DNA of 64,000 bases, taken from positions 124,001-188,000 of the forward strand of contig CAWCGU010000006.1 of the NCBI GenBank assembly GCA_963795195.1, given 5' to 3'. A program made the position numbers and the translations under genes. The notes beneath the pieces are model-generated. The model did not search any database. It worked only from the letters and a program-made list of their open reading frames with translations, and was not told the origin of the DNA. This document shows positions 26,742-34,515 of the stretch, piece by piece (position 1 is the stretch's first letter; the number at the start of each line of letters is the position of its first letter). Source of the stretch: CAWCGU01 sp963795195. GTDB lineage: Bacteria; Actinomycetota; Thermoleophilia; Solirubrobacterales; 70-9.

Positions 26742-27476
26742 CTAGACAGGCGTGCTTACAAGGGTGCCGACGCGCTCGCCGCCAACGATTCGCTCGATGT
26801 TGCCTTCGTCGGCCATGTTGAAGACGTGGATCGGCAACTCGTTGTCCATGCAGAGCGAAAGCGCCGTGGAGTCCATCACCCGCAGACCCTGCTCGATCGC
26901 CTCCATGTGAGTGATCTCAGGTATGAACGTCGCCGCCGGATTCGCGATGGGATCGGAGTCGTACACCCCTTCCACCCCATGCTTGGCCATCAGGATCGCC
27001 TCAGCATGGATCTCGAGGGCGCGCAGCGCGGCTGCGGTATCGGTGGTGAAGAACGGGTTCCCGGTGCCGGCCGCAAAGATCACGATCCGGCCCTTCTCCA
27101 GGTGGCGGATCGCACGGCGCCGGATGTACGGCTCGGCGACCTCGGTCACCTCGATCGCCGACATCACCCGCGTGTGCGCTCCCTGCTTTTCGAGAGCATC
27201 CTGCAGGGCCAACGCGTTGAGCACGGTTGCCAGCATTCCCATGTAGTCGGCAGTGGCCCGGTCCATCCCCGCTGCCGCCCCGGAGAGTCCCCGGTAGATG
27301 TTGCCCGCGCCCACGACGATCCCCATCTCGACCTGATTCTGAGTCACCGCGGCGATCTGGCGTGAGATCTCCGAAACGCGGCCGGGGTCGGTCCCGTATT
27401 CCAGCGAGCCCATCAGGGCTTCGCCGGACAGCTTGAGAAGAACGCGCTGAAAGATCGGCTGAGGGGAATCGGCCAT
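26742..27476 (-). CDS. pyrH: UMP kinase
   Basis: A 244-aa amino-acid-kinase-fold enzyme phosphorylating UMP. LLKLSGEAL near residue 13, GIVVGAGNIYRG, and GTGNPFFTTDTAAALRA are diagnostic of bacterial PyrH. ATG 27476 starts the conserved region; the open frame upstream reads through the (GCT)n tract and is not coding. First gene of the pyrH-frr-uppS-cdsA run, with a likely promoter in the gap to 27590. Confidence 0.96.
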   Translation of the reverse strand: MADSPQPIFQRVLLKLSGEALMGSLEYGTDPGRVSEISRQIAAVTQNQVEMGIVVGAGNIYRGLSGAAAGMDRATADYMGMLATVLNALALQDALEKQGAHTRVMSAIEVTEVAEPYIRRRAIRHLEKGRIVIFAAGTGNPFFTTDTAAALRALEIHAEAILMAKHGVEGVYDSDPIANPAATFIPEITHMEAIEQGLRVMDSTALSLCMDNELPIHVFNMADEGNIERIVGGERVGTLVSTPV

Positions 27477-27552
27477 CGGCGCGCAAGGGTATCCAGACGG
27501 GAAAAGCTGGATCGTCGCCGCTGCGTGGTGATGCCCGACAGCCCTTACCGCC

Positions 27553-27576
27553 GCTGCTGCTGCTGCTGCTGCTGCG
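27553..27576. repeat. (GCT)n trinucleotide tract
   Basis: About seven tandem GCT units upstream of pyrH, outside any supported gene. It is a simple repeat that may vary by slippage. Confidence 0.8.
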
Positions 27577-27607
27577 CTAGACCATATGACCCGGTGAACG
27601 TCCGGCC

Positions 27608-27685
27608 GGGCAGATAGCCATAGGTCGGCACCCGCCCAGAAGCGGGTGAACAAGTGCGCCGCAGCTGAAACCTGCGGCGCGACCC
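27608..27685 (+). other. Two-hairpin leader before the collagen-like gene
   Basis: Two perfect hairpins precede the gene: CACCCGC-CCAGAA-GCGGGTG and GCGCCGCAG-CTGAAAC-CTGCGGCGC. Because the following start codon region looks like an IS110-family transposase N-terminus, this could be a relic of an IS110 left end, where bridge RNAs are encoded. It could equally be an ordinary structured leader. Confidence 0.4.
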
Positions 27686-27708
27686 AAACTCCATAGGAGG
27701 GCGCCGAC

Positions 27709-28428
27709 ATGGCGAAGGCTAGGACCCTTGTGGGTCTTGACGTGCATGCCGCAAAGGTGGTCGCCCTCGCGGCTGCATCGGCGCTGCTGGCGGCGTCGAT
27801 CGCGGTAGCCGATCGTGGCTCCGGGGACAAGGCGCCCACGGCCAGCGTCAGCAAACAGGTCAAGAAGCTCTCCAAGAGGGTCAAGAAGCTTCAGAAGCAG
27901 CTCAACTCGGTTCGCGGGGACGTCAACAACATCGAACTGAAGGCCGGCCCGCAGGGACCGGCGGGGGCGCAGGGCGCGCAGGGCGCGCAGGGGCTGGTCG
28001 GGCCCGGCGGAACCGAGATCGCCACAACCGCGCGGCTCACGGGCGGCAACTTGATCGTTCAGGACGCCACCGACGCCGGCGTCCCGGTCCCGATCAGCGG
28101 TGGCACCTACACGCAGGGCGCCAACGAGATCACGATGTTCCTGTTCACGGTCAGCTTCCAGGGGCCGGCGGTCTGCACCAACCCAACTTCGAGCAACGTG
28201 ACCGTGGATGCGTCGGGTCCGGTCCCGAACGTGCCCGCAAACGAGGGGTTCATCACGATCAGCCCCAATGCCACCGAGACGCGTCACCAAACGCTGCAGT
28301 CCTGCCTTCCGGCGCCCGGCGTCGACACCGTGCGCAACCTCACGGTGACCGCGCGCAACAGTTGCGACCTCAACGGCGAGGAGTACGTCCTCACCGACGT
28401 CAAGGTCGACGTGCTGACCTTCGGTTAG
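27709..28428 (+). CDS. Collagen-like secreted protein with IS110-transposase-like N-terminus
   Basis: 239 aa. Residues 1-19 (MAKARTLVGLDVHAAKVVA) read like the start of IS110-family transposases, where GLDVHA carries the first catalytic Asp of the DEDD site. A hydrophobic segment (VALAAASALLAASIAVA) then serves as a signal or anchor, followed by a Lys-rich coiled coil (residues about 48-75), a short G-x-y run (GPQGPAGAQGAQGAQG) and a C-terminal 130-residue beta-rich domain with four Cys. AGGAGGG precedes the ATG. It is the plus-strand insert between tsf and pyrH. Function unknown. Confidence 0.75.
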   Translation: MAKARTLVGLDVHAAKVVALAAASALLAASIAVADRGSGDKAPTASVSKQVKKLSKRVKKLQKQLNSVRGDVNNIELKAGPQGPAGAQGAQGAQGLVGPGGTEIATTARLTGGNLIVQDATDAGVPVPISGGTYTQGANEITMFLFTVSFQGPAVCTNPTSSNVTVDASGPVPNVPANEGFITISPNATETRHQTLQSCLPAPGVDTVRNLTVTARNSCDLNGEEYVLTDVKVDVLTFG

Positions 28429-28458
28429 CAGCCGCGCCCGGAATGCCGCTCACTGCGG

Positions 28459-28485
28459 CCGCGGGCACGCCGTAGCGGCCCGCGG
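28459..28485. terminator. Hairpin between convergent collagen-like gene and tsf
   Basis: CCGCGGGC pairs perfectly with GCCCGCGG across an 11-nt loop, midway between the two stop codons. No T-tract follows, so it is only a candidate bidirectional terminator. Confidence 0.45.
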
Positions 28486-28500
28486 GCGCCGGTCCAGCGC

Positions 28501-29115
28501 CTACTCCTCGCCGACGCGAAAGCGGGCGAATCGCGCCACGCGGATGTTCTCACCGACTGCAGAGGCAAGCTCGGCGCGCATCTGCTCGATCGTCTTGGAC
28601 TCGTGCTTCTCGGCGTTGACGTGGGTCTGCTCGAGCAGTGCGATCTCGCCGGCCCACTTCTTCAGTTGGCCGTCGACGATGCGCTCGATCACGTTCTCGG
28701 GCTTGCCGTCCTCCTTGGCCTTCGCCTCATGGACCGCCCTCTCAGCCTCACGCATCTCCTCGGGGATGTCCTCGATCGAGACGTACTCCGGGTCGGCCGC
28801 CGCCGCATGCAGGGCGACCTCATAGGCGAACGCCTTGAAGTCGTCGTTGCGGGCGACGAAGTCCGTTTCGCACTGAACTTCGACGAGTGTCCCGACCTTG
28901 CCGTTGGAGTGAATGTAGGAGGCGACGACACCTTCGCCGGTGCCACGACCCGATCGCTTCGCCGCCGAAGCCTGACCCTTGACACGCAGGATCTCGACCG
29001 CCTTGTCCATGTCGCCGCCGGCCTCCTGCAGGGCACCCTTGGCGTCCATCACGCCCGCGCCGGTGCGCTCGCGCAGGACCTTGACGTCCGCTGCCTTGAT
29101 ATCGGCCACGATCAT
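28501..29115 (-). CDS. tsf: Elongation factor Ts, short form
   Basis: A 204-aa guanine-nucleotide exchange factor for EF-Tu. The UBA-like N-terminus (VKVLRERTGAGVMDAKGAL), TDF in QCETDFVARND that contacts EF-Tu, and a single half-size core domain are seen, as in the short Thermus-type EF-Ts. Start overlaps the rpsB stop (ATGA). Confidence 0.96.
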   Translation of the reverse strand: MIVADIKAADVKVLRERTGAGVMDAKGALQEAGGDMDKAVEILRVKGQASAAKRSGRGTGEGVVASYIHSNGKVGTLVEVQCETDFVARNDDFKAFAYEVALHAAAADPEYVSIEDIPEEMREAERAVHEAKAKEDGKPENVIERIVDGQLKKWAGEIALLEQTHVNAEKHESKTIEQMRAELASAVGENIRVARFARFRVGEE

Positions 29116-30179
29116 CTCTCCTCTCCGGCCGGAGCCGTACCGCTCGCCGGCTCGGCGTCAGCGGTAGCCGCCTTGGTTTCGGCCTCGGGTGATGGAGGTG
29201 GGACCGCGGGGGGCGGCTCTTGCGCCGCGACGACCGGGGCCTGCGCCTCCGGGGCCGGTACGGCCTGCTGCGCAGCGGCCGCTTGCGGCGCCGGCTGAGC
29301 GGCAGGCGGCGGCGCTGCCGCCGCTGCCGCCTTCTCTGCCTCGATACGGGCAGCCTCGGCGGCGGCCGCCGCTTCGACCTCCACCCGTGCAGCCTCCTCG
29401 CGCGCGCGCTGCTCCTCGGCCTCCTTGCGGGCTCGTTCCTCCTCGGCACGGCGTCGCTCCTCCTCCTCGTCCTTGCGACGCTGCTCGGCCTCATGCCAGG
29501 CCGCGACGGACTCCTCGATCGCTGAGCCGATCGTCGAAACCACCGCGTTACAGGAACGGATCGCGTCGTCGTTGCCCGGAATCGGGTAGCTGACGGCGTC
29601 GGGATCGACGTTCGAGTCGACCAGGGCGATAATCGGAATCGCGAGGCGCTCGGCCTCACGAACGGCGATCTCCTCCTTGTTGAGGTCGATGATGAAGACG
29701 GCCTGCGGCAGGCGCTTCATGTCACGAACGCCGCCGAGGTTGTACTCGAGCTTGGCGAGCTCAGCCTCCATCGACATCCGCTCCTTGGTGGGCAGCAAGT
29801 CGAGCTGGCCGTCTGTCTTCAGGCGAGTCAGGTCGTGGAGTCGGTCGATCCGTTTCGAAATCGTGTTGTAGTTCGTCAGCAGACCGCCGAGCCAGCGCTG
29901 GTTGACGTAGGGCATGCCCGTCCGGTCAGCCCACTCCTTGATCGTGTCCTGGGCCTGCTTCTTGGTGCCGACGAACAGCACCGTGCCGCCCTTCGCTGCC
30001 ACCTCGGCCGCAAAGTCGCGCGCGTTCGCGAGCAGCTTCTCGGTCTGCATCAGGTCGATGATGTGAATCCCGTCGCGCTCGCCGTGGATGTAACGGCGCA
30101 TGCGTGGATTCCAGCGCCGCGTCTGATGACCGAAGTGAACTCCGGCCTCGAGCAGCTCCCTGACTCCTGTGTCTGGCAA
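29112..30179 (-). CDS. rpsB: Ribosomal protein S2 with long low-complexity C-terminal tail
   Basis: 355 aa against about 240-260 in most bacteria. Residues 1-230 are a normal S2 (GVHFGHQTRRWNPRM, FVGTKKQAQDTI, NQRWLGGLLTNY, PIIALVDSNVDPD). Residues about 231-290 are an Arg/Glu/Ala helical tail, and 290-355 are Ala/Pro-rich and probably disordered. TTG start, chosen because AGGGAG lies 5 nt upstream and the conserved region begins there. Co-transcribed with tsf. Confidence 0.95.
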   Translation of the reverse strand: MPDTGVRELLEAGVHFGHQTRRWNPRMRRYIHGERDGIHIIDLMQTEKLLANARDFAAEVAAKGGTVLFVGTKKQAQDTIKEWADRTGMPYVNQRWLGGLLTNYNTISKRIDRLHDLTRLKTDGQLDLLPTKERMSMEAELAKLEYNLGGVRDMKRLPQAVFIIDLNKEEIAVREAERLAIPIIALVDSNVDPDAVSYPIPGNDDAIRSCNAVVSTIGSAIEESVAAWHEAEQRRKDEEEERRRAEEERARKEAEEQRAREEAARVEVEAAAAAEAARIEAEKAAAAAAPPPAAQPAPQAAAAQQAVPAPEAQAPVVAAQEPPPAVPPPSPEAETKAATADAEPASGTAPAGEER

Positions 30180-30227
30180 AAGGGCTCCCTTTGTTGGATT
30201 TGGTTGTCTCCGCCGGCGCTACGGGGA

Positions 30228-30249
30228 CCCGGGCTCATTTTGACCCGGG
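30228..30249 (-). promoter_or_regulatory. Hairpin in the rpsB leader
   Basis: CCCGGG arms with an added TCA/TGA pairing and a short A-rich loop (minus-strand view), about 50 nt before the rpsB start. No U-tract follows, so it is more likely a leader structure than a terminator. rpsB leaders in other bacteria bind S2 for feedback; here that is only a possibility. Confidence 0.35.
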
Positions 30250-30374
30250 CAGGGCCCTTCACTTCCGGCGGGGTAGGCGTTGAACTGGTTGGCGGCGCAT
30301 TGTAGGGGCGTGCGCCTGCGTGGCCGTGCCGAGGCGTGTTTCCAGGAGGATTGCGGCGCTCGCGCCCGGGCTTC

Positions 30375-31040
30375 CTAGCCCTGCTTGGCGCACTCCAAAG
30401 CGCCCAAAAGATCCTCGGGGAGCTCTGAGTCGAAAACCAGTTCGCGCTCTTTAAACGGGTGCCTGAACCCGAGTCTTGCCGAATGCAGGAACTGTCGCGC
30501 GAGTGCGTGCCGGCCGGCCGTTCCATACTGCGGATCGCCGGCGACCGGGTGGCCGATCGCGGCGAAGTGGGCGCGGATCTGATGGGTGCGACCGGTTTCC
30601 AGACGCGCCTGCACGAGGCAGTCGGCCGGCAAGACCTCGAGCACCTCGAAGTGAGTGCGGGCTTGGCGCTGGGCGCTGCCCGAAACCGCCATCCGGGTCC
30701 GGTCGCGATGGGAGCGGCCTATCGGGGCGTCAATCGTGCCCGTGCGTGAGGCGAGCCTGCCCTCGACGAGCGAAATGTAGACACGCTCGAGCTCCCGTGC
30801 CCTGACCATCACTGAGAGGCGCCGGTGCGCCTCCTCTGTCCGGGCGACGACCATCAGGCCGGAGGTGTCCTTGTCGAGACGGTGCACGATGCCCGGTCGC
30901 GTGTCCTCCCCGCCCCCGAGAAGGTCCCCGAGGACGTCGACGAGCGTCTCGCCCCGGTGCCCCGGCGCCGGATGGACCACCAGGCCGGCGGACTTGTCGA
31001 TCACGGCCAGCCATTCGTCGGAGTGCACGACCCTGGTCAT
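30375..31040 (-). CDS. RluA/RluD-family pseudouridine synthase lacking S4 domain
   Basis: A 221-aa rRNA/tRNA uridine isomerase. The catalytic motif GIVHRLDKDTSGLMVVAR (Asp in HRLDKDTSG) and LETGRTHQIRAH are intact. The usual N-terminal S4 RNA-binding domain of about 70 residues is absent: the protein starts directly at the catalytic domain. Target position cannot be told. Directly follows lspA (4-bp gap), as in many bacteria. Confidence 0.9.
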   Translation of the reverse strand: MTRVVHSDEWLAVIDKSAGLVVHPAPGHRGETLVDVLGDLLGGGEDTRPGIVHRLDKDTSGLMVVARTEEAHRRLSVMVRARELERVYISLVEGRLASRTGTIDAPIGRSHRDRTRMAVSGSAQRQARTHFEVLEVLPADCLVQARLETGRTHQIRAHFAAIGHPVAGDPQYGTAGRHALARQFLHSARLGFRHPFKERELVFDSELPEDLLGALECAKQG

Positions 31041-31044
31041 GCCG

Positions 31045-31515
31045 TCATGCCGAATCCGGTGCCGGCTCCGGGGGCGCTCGCAGGGTGGTTACGAGCAGGA
31101 CGACTATGCCGGCGGTGATCGCAATATCGGCGATGTTGAAAGCCGGCCAGCGGGGCGGATCGATGAAGTCGATCACCGCGTCGATTCGGGCGCGGTCCGC
31201 GAGGTTGCCGAGTGCGCCGCCGGCCAGCAGACCGATCGTCAGCCAGAGCCAGGGGCGCGTCGGCGTGAGCGCAAACCAGACCAGCAAACCCACGATCGTG
31301 ATCGCGGTGATCACACCGACCAGCGATTCGCCGCCGAAGAGGCCGAAGGCGATCCCGGGATTCGTGATGAAGTCGAACTCGAAGCCGAGCCAGAGCTCCA
31401 CCGGAGCCTCTCCGGCAAGGTTGTCGACGGCGATCTGCTTTGTGATCTGGTCGAGCGCGAAAATGCTTCCGGCGACGAGCGCGAAGCGCCGCCAGCCCTC
31501 GAAGGCCGGCTCCAC
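31045..31515 (-). CDS. lspA: Lipoprotein signal peptidase
   Basis: A 156-aa four-TM aspartic protease that matures lipoproteins such as the binding protein at 53310. Catalytic regions ITNPGIAFGLF, GALGNLADR and AFNIADI are present, each of the last two with the active Asp. GTG start. Confidence 0.95.
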   Translation of the reverse strand: MEPAFEGWRRFALVAGSIFALDQITKQIAVDNLAGEAPVELWLGFEFDFITNPGIAFGLFGGESLVGVITAITIVGLLVWFALTPTRPWLWLTIGLLAGGALGNLADRARIDAVIDFIDPPRWPAFNIADIAITAGIVVLLVTTLRAPPEPAPDSA

Positions 31516-31525
31516 TAGGTCCCCA

Positions 31526-31813
31526 CTAACCCTCGATGACGCCGACGAGGATCCCGGAAACCAGGTACAGGGCGAGGATCGCGACGATCGGGCTGAGGTC
31601 GAGCATCCCCATCGGCGGGATCACCTTGCGGAAGATGTTGAGATAGGGGTCCGTCAGCTCGTGAACGAACTTGACGACGACCAGCAGGGCGCGGTTGTGG
31701 GGAAGCCGGGGCACCCAGGACAGCAGGATGCGGATGAAGATCACGATCAGGTAGACCGTGAACAGCGCGCTGACGTAGTCGGCGACCTCCTGGCGCCCGA
31801 ACTCGGCCAGCAC
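31526..31813 (-). CDS. YggT-family membrane protein
   Basis: 95 aa with two TM segments (LFTVYLIVIFIRILLSWV and LSPIVAILALYLVSGILVG) and the conserved DPYLNIFRKVIPP loop. Gene order yggT-sepF-yggS-pgeF is typical of actinobacterial division clusters. GTG start at 31813, overlapping the proC stop region; longer frames run through proC. Confidence 0.87.
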   Translation of the reverse strand: MLAEFGRQEVADYVSALFTVYLIVIFIRILLSWVPRLPHNRALLVVVKFVHELTDPYLNIFRKVIPPMGMLDLSPIVAILALYLVSGILVGVIEG

Positions 31814-31824
31814 CGTCAGGCCGC

Positions 31825-32587
31825 TCAGCGAACCCGCTCCAGGGACGCCTGCACCGCGGCCGCGAGAGCCGCGGGGACGCCCGCGCTGTCGAGCGCGTCG
31901 AGCCCCGCCTCCGTGGCTCCTCCGGGCGGTGCGACCGCACGGCGAATGGAGGCGCCGTCGCGCTTGCCGAGCAGCGCGGCGGTTCCCGCGAGCGTCTCGG
32001 CGACGAGCAACTGTGAGAGGGCGGGGTCCAGACCCTCGTCCACGCCGGCCCCCGAAAGCGCATCGGCGATCAGGGCGACGTAGGCGGGCGAACACGCCAT
32101 CACCGCCATCGCGGCGTCGATCTTGTCCTCCGGCAGTTCCACGACCGTGCCCAGGGCGCCCAAGAGCTCGCCGAGCTCGGCAGCGAGCTCGTCACCCATG
32201 TTCAGGGGAGGCGCATGGCAGAGCACACCGTGCCGAACCTCGACCGGCTGACTGGGCATCAGCCGCATCACCGGCGTTTCTGGAAACGCCTCGCTCAACC
32301 GCGCCAGGGACGTCGCGGCAAGCATCGAAAGGACCGCCGCCGGCTTTGAGCTCGGCTGCCACGGTGTCAAGTGCGGCGGGCTTGACGCCGAGCACGATCA
32401 GTTCGGCCTCCGCGGAGAGAGCCGCCAGGTCCTCGGCGACCGATCCTCCGACCTCTTCCGCCAGCGAGCGTGCCCGTTCGGCGTCGAGGTCGCAAAACGA
32501 CATCGACTCGGGCCCGCCCTCTGCGGCCGCCCAGCCACGAGCCATCGCGGCAGCCATATTTCCCGCACCTGCAAAGCCCAGCTTCAT
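31825..32587 (-). pseudogene. proC: Pyrroline-5-carboxylate reductase, frameshifted
   Basis: Last enzyme of proline synthesis. The N-terminal Rossmann part (KLGFAGAGNMAAAMARG, VLGVKPAALDTV) and the C-terminal part (RLMPSQPVEVRHGV, VAPPGGATEAGLDAL) lie in two frames that meet at 32331-32345 in a GGCGGCGGT run. Removing one base gives a continuous protein of about 253 aa (AELKAGGVLSMLAATSLARL). A sequencing error is likely. Lies in the division cluster between yggT and sepF. Confidence 0.9.
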
Positions 32588-32621
32588 CGCAGCCGAAGCC
32601 TAGTGGGGCCCCGGCCGCAGG

Positions 32622-33173
32622 TCAGCTTTGGTTGAAGAAGCCGCGCTCTACGAGCCGCGCCTTCTCCTCGGCGCTGACCTCGACGTTGCGCGGAGTCAGC
32701 AGGAAGGTCTTGTCGGCGATCTTCTGCATCCCGCCGTCGAGGGCGTAGGTGAGCCCCGAGCCGAAGTCGATCAGGCGCTTGGAGAGTTCGGCGTCTGACG
32801 TCTGCAGGTTGAGGATCACCGGGACGCCCTGCTTGAAGCGGTCGGCGATCTCCTGGGCGTCGTTGAAGTTGTTGGGCGTGACGAGGTGCACCTGAACGTC
32901 GATACCGCCACTGCCGCCTCCGTTCTCGACCGGACGCAACATGCGTGTGCTCGTCGGAGCCTCGTCGTCACCGAAGATGTCGTCGATCTCGTCACGCGGT
33001 CTGCGGCGCTCAAGCCGGCGGACGTTGGAACGGCGCGGCTGGCGTGTCTCGAACATTTCTTCCTCCGCCGCGACCATCTCCGGCTCATAGGGGTCATCAG
33101 CCTCGTCGTAGCCATGGTCCTCGGCGAGGCCGAAGTAGACGAGGGCGCGGTGCCATGTATCGCGGATTGCCAT
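32622..33173 (-). CDS. sepF: Cell division protein SepF
   Basis: A 183-aa FtsZ membrane tether. The N-terminal amphipathic region is followed by an acidic linker (residues 20-85) and the SepF core (residues about 90-175) with DAQEIADRFKQGVPVILNLQ and RLIDFGSGLTYALDGGMQKI. Its presence with yggS, pgeF and yggT marks the tail of a division cluster, but ftsZ is not in the window. Confidence 0.95.
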   Translation of the reverse strand: MAIRDTWHRALVYFGLAEDHGYDEADDPYEPEMVAAEEEMFETRQPRRSNVRRLERRRPRDEIDDIFGDDEAPTSTRMLRPVENGGGSGGIDVQVHLVTPNNFNDAQEIADRFKQGVPVILNLQTSDAELSKRLIDFGSGLTYALDGGMQKIADKTFLLTPRNVEVSAEEKARLVERGFFNQS

Positions 33174-33226
33174 ATCGAGCCGGGTTTCGCCTCAGGGAGA
33201 CGGATTCCTTTGGCGCATTATCGCTC

Positions 33227-33868
33227 TCAAAACGCAGGAATGTAAAGGCTGGTACCAAGCCGGATGATCGTCGCACCCTCTTGCACGGCGACTTGCCAGT
33301 CCTGGCTGGTGCCCATCGAGAGCCTTTCGAGACCGTGCTCACCGGCCAACTCGGCCAGGGCGCGGAAGAACGGGCGCGAGGCCTCAGGGTCCGTGGAGAA
33401 TGGCGGCATGGTCATCAGCCCCACCACTGGCACGGGGCAATCGGCGATGAACGGACCGAGCGCGGTTGGCGTCAGGCCACCTTTTGATTGCTCTGCGGCG
33501 AGGTTGACCTCGATCAGGACCTCGGTATCCGAGCCGCCATGACGCTCGAGTTGAGCAAGGACGCTCTCCGTGGCGACCGAGTGGATCAAGCGAACCCTTC
33601 CGGCCAGATCCTTGACTTTGCGGCTCTGCAGGTTGCCGATGAAGTCCCAGGTGAATGCGTCGCCCCACCGCTCCTGTTTTGCGCGCAGGTCCTGAACCCG
33701 GTTTTCGCCAACCAGCGAAACACCGGCCTCGGCCAGAATCCCGAGGTCCTCGAGCGCCACATACTTGGTGGCGGCGAGGATCTCGACCTCGTCCCCCGCA
33801 AGCTCGCGAACCCGCTCGAGGTTGGCGCGAACGACCGCCGGATCCAGATCCCGAATCAGCTCAGCCAC
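33227..33868 (-). CDS. PLP-homeostasis protein (YggS/PLPBP family)
   Basis: A 213-aa PLP-binding TIM-barrel protein. The cofactor Lys is in ILAATKYV (near residue 35); HFIGNLQSRK appears as DFIGNLQSRKVK, and MGTSQDWQVAVQEGATIIRLG closes the phosphate site. Controls PLP levels rather than catalysing a known reaction. GTG start overlapping the pgeF stop by about 13 bp. Confidence 0.93.
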   Translation of the reverse strand: MAELIRDLDPAVVRANLERVRELAGDEVEILAATKYVALEDLGILAEAGVSLVGENRVQDLRAKQERWGDAFTWDFIGNLQSRKVKDLAGRVRLIHSVATESVLAQLERHGGSDTEVLIEVNLAAEQSKGGLTPTALGPFIADCPVPVVGLMTMPPFSTDPEASRPFFRALAELAGEHGLERLSMGTSQDWQVAVQEGATIIRLGTSLYIPAF

Positions 33869-34515
33869 GCGACCCCACCCTGGCGGCCCGCGCGCTCGCC
33901 CTCACGGCGGTACGAGTAGAAGAGCTCGGGGTTGCAGCGCGTGCAGAGCTCGCTGACCTCGACCTCGCCGACGCCGGCGTCGGCGAGCAAACGCTTGGCG
34001 ATCGCGCGCAGGTCGAGCATCCTCTCGTCCGCCAACCCGTCACCCAGCCGGGCGAACTGCGAGAGAACCTCGTTGCCCACCTCGTAGCAGCATGGCCCGA
34101 TCCCCGGCCCGACCGCCGCCGAGGTCGCCCCGACGGCCGCGACCCCGGCCTCGATGATGCCCGCGGCGAGTCCGCGCCAGCCGCCGTGCAGCATCGCCAC
34201 CCCACCTGGTCCGGCAACCGCAATCGGCAGGCAGTCCGCAACGAGCACGAGCGGGGTGAGGTCGCCGGAAGCGACCGCGTTACCGTCGGCGCCGGGCAGC
34301 TCCGCGCCGGGATCCTGCCGCCGCTCGTGCCGAAGCACATCCGCGCCGTGCACCTGGCGCGCACGGACGATTCCCTGCGCCTCGCGGCCGAGCGCGGCGG
34401 CCAGGCGAGCGCGATTCTCGCCCTCGCGCATGTCCAGTCTGGTCCCGAAGGCCGCCCGGGCGTTTGAGAGGTTCGCCTCGAGCCAGCGCACCCCGTCTGC
34501 CTCACGCCACCGCAT
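33856..34515 (-). CDS. pgeF: Peptidoglycan editing factor / purine nucleoside phosphorylase (LACC1-YlmD family)
   Basis: 219 aa. The zinc-binding residues are in RQVHGADV (His), VADCLPI (Cys) and MLHGGWRGL (His), as in YfiH/YlmD proteins, which show purine nucleoside phosphorylase activity and limit L-Ser misincorporation in peptidoglycan. ATG 34515 precedes the conserved region and overlaps the end of the CCA gene by 14 bp. Confidence 0.92.
   Translation of the reverse strand: MRWREADGVRWLEANLSNARAAFGTRLDMREGENRARLAAALGREAQGIVRARQVHGADVLRHERRQDPGAELPGADGNAVASGDLTPLVLVADCLPIAVAGPGGVAMLHGGWRGLAAGIIEAGVAAVGATSAAVGPGIGPCCYEVGNEVLSQFARLGDGLADERMLDLRAIAKRLLADAGVGEVEVSELCTRCNPELFYSYRREGERAGRQGGVAWLS

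Noticed and set aside
27553..27576. (GCT)n tract as a CRISPR-like or VNTR array
   Set aside because: Only 3-bp units with no spacers; it is a simple microsatellite.
27477..27884. N-terminal extension of pyrH through the (GCT)n tract
   Set aside because: The extension is low-complexity and UMP kinases begin at the later ATG (27476).
30226..30251. Rho-independent terminator after rluD
   Set aside because: The hairpin is real but no U-tract follows on the minus strand, so only a leader structure is called.
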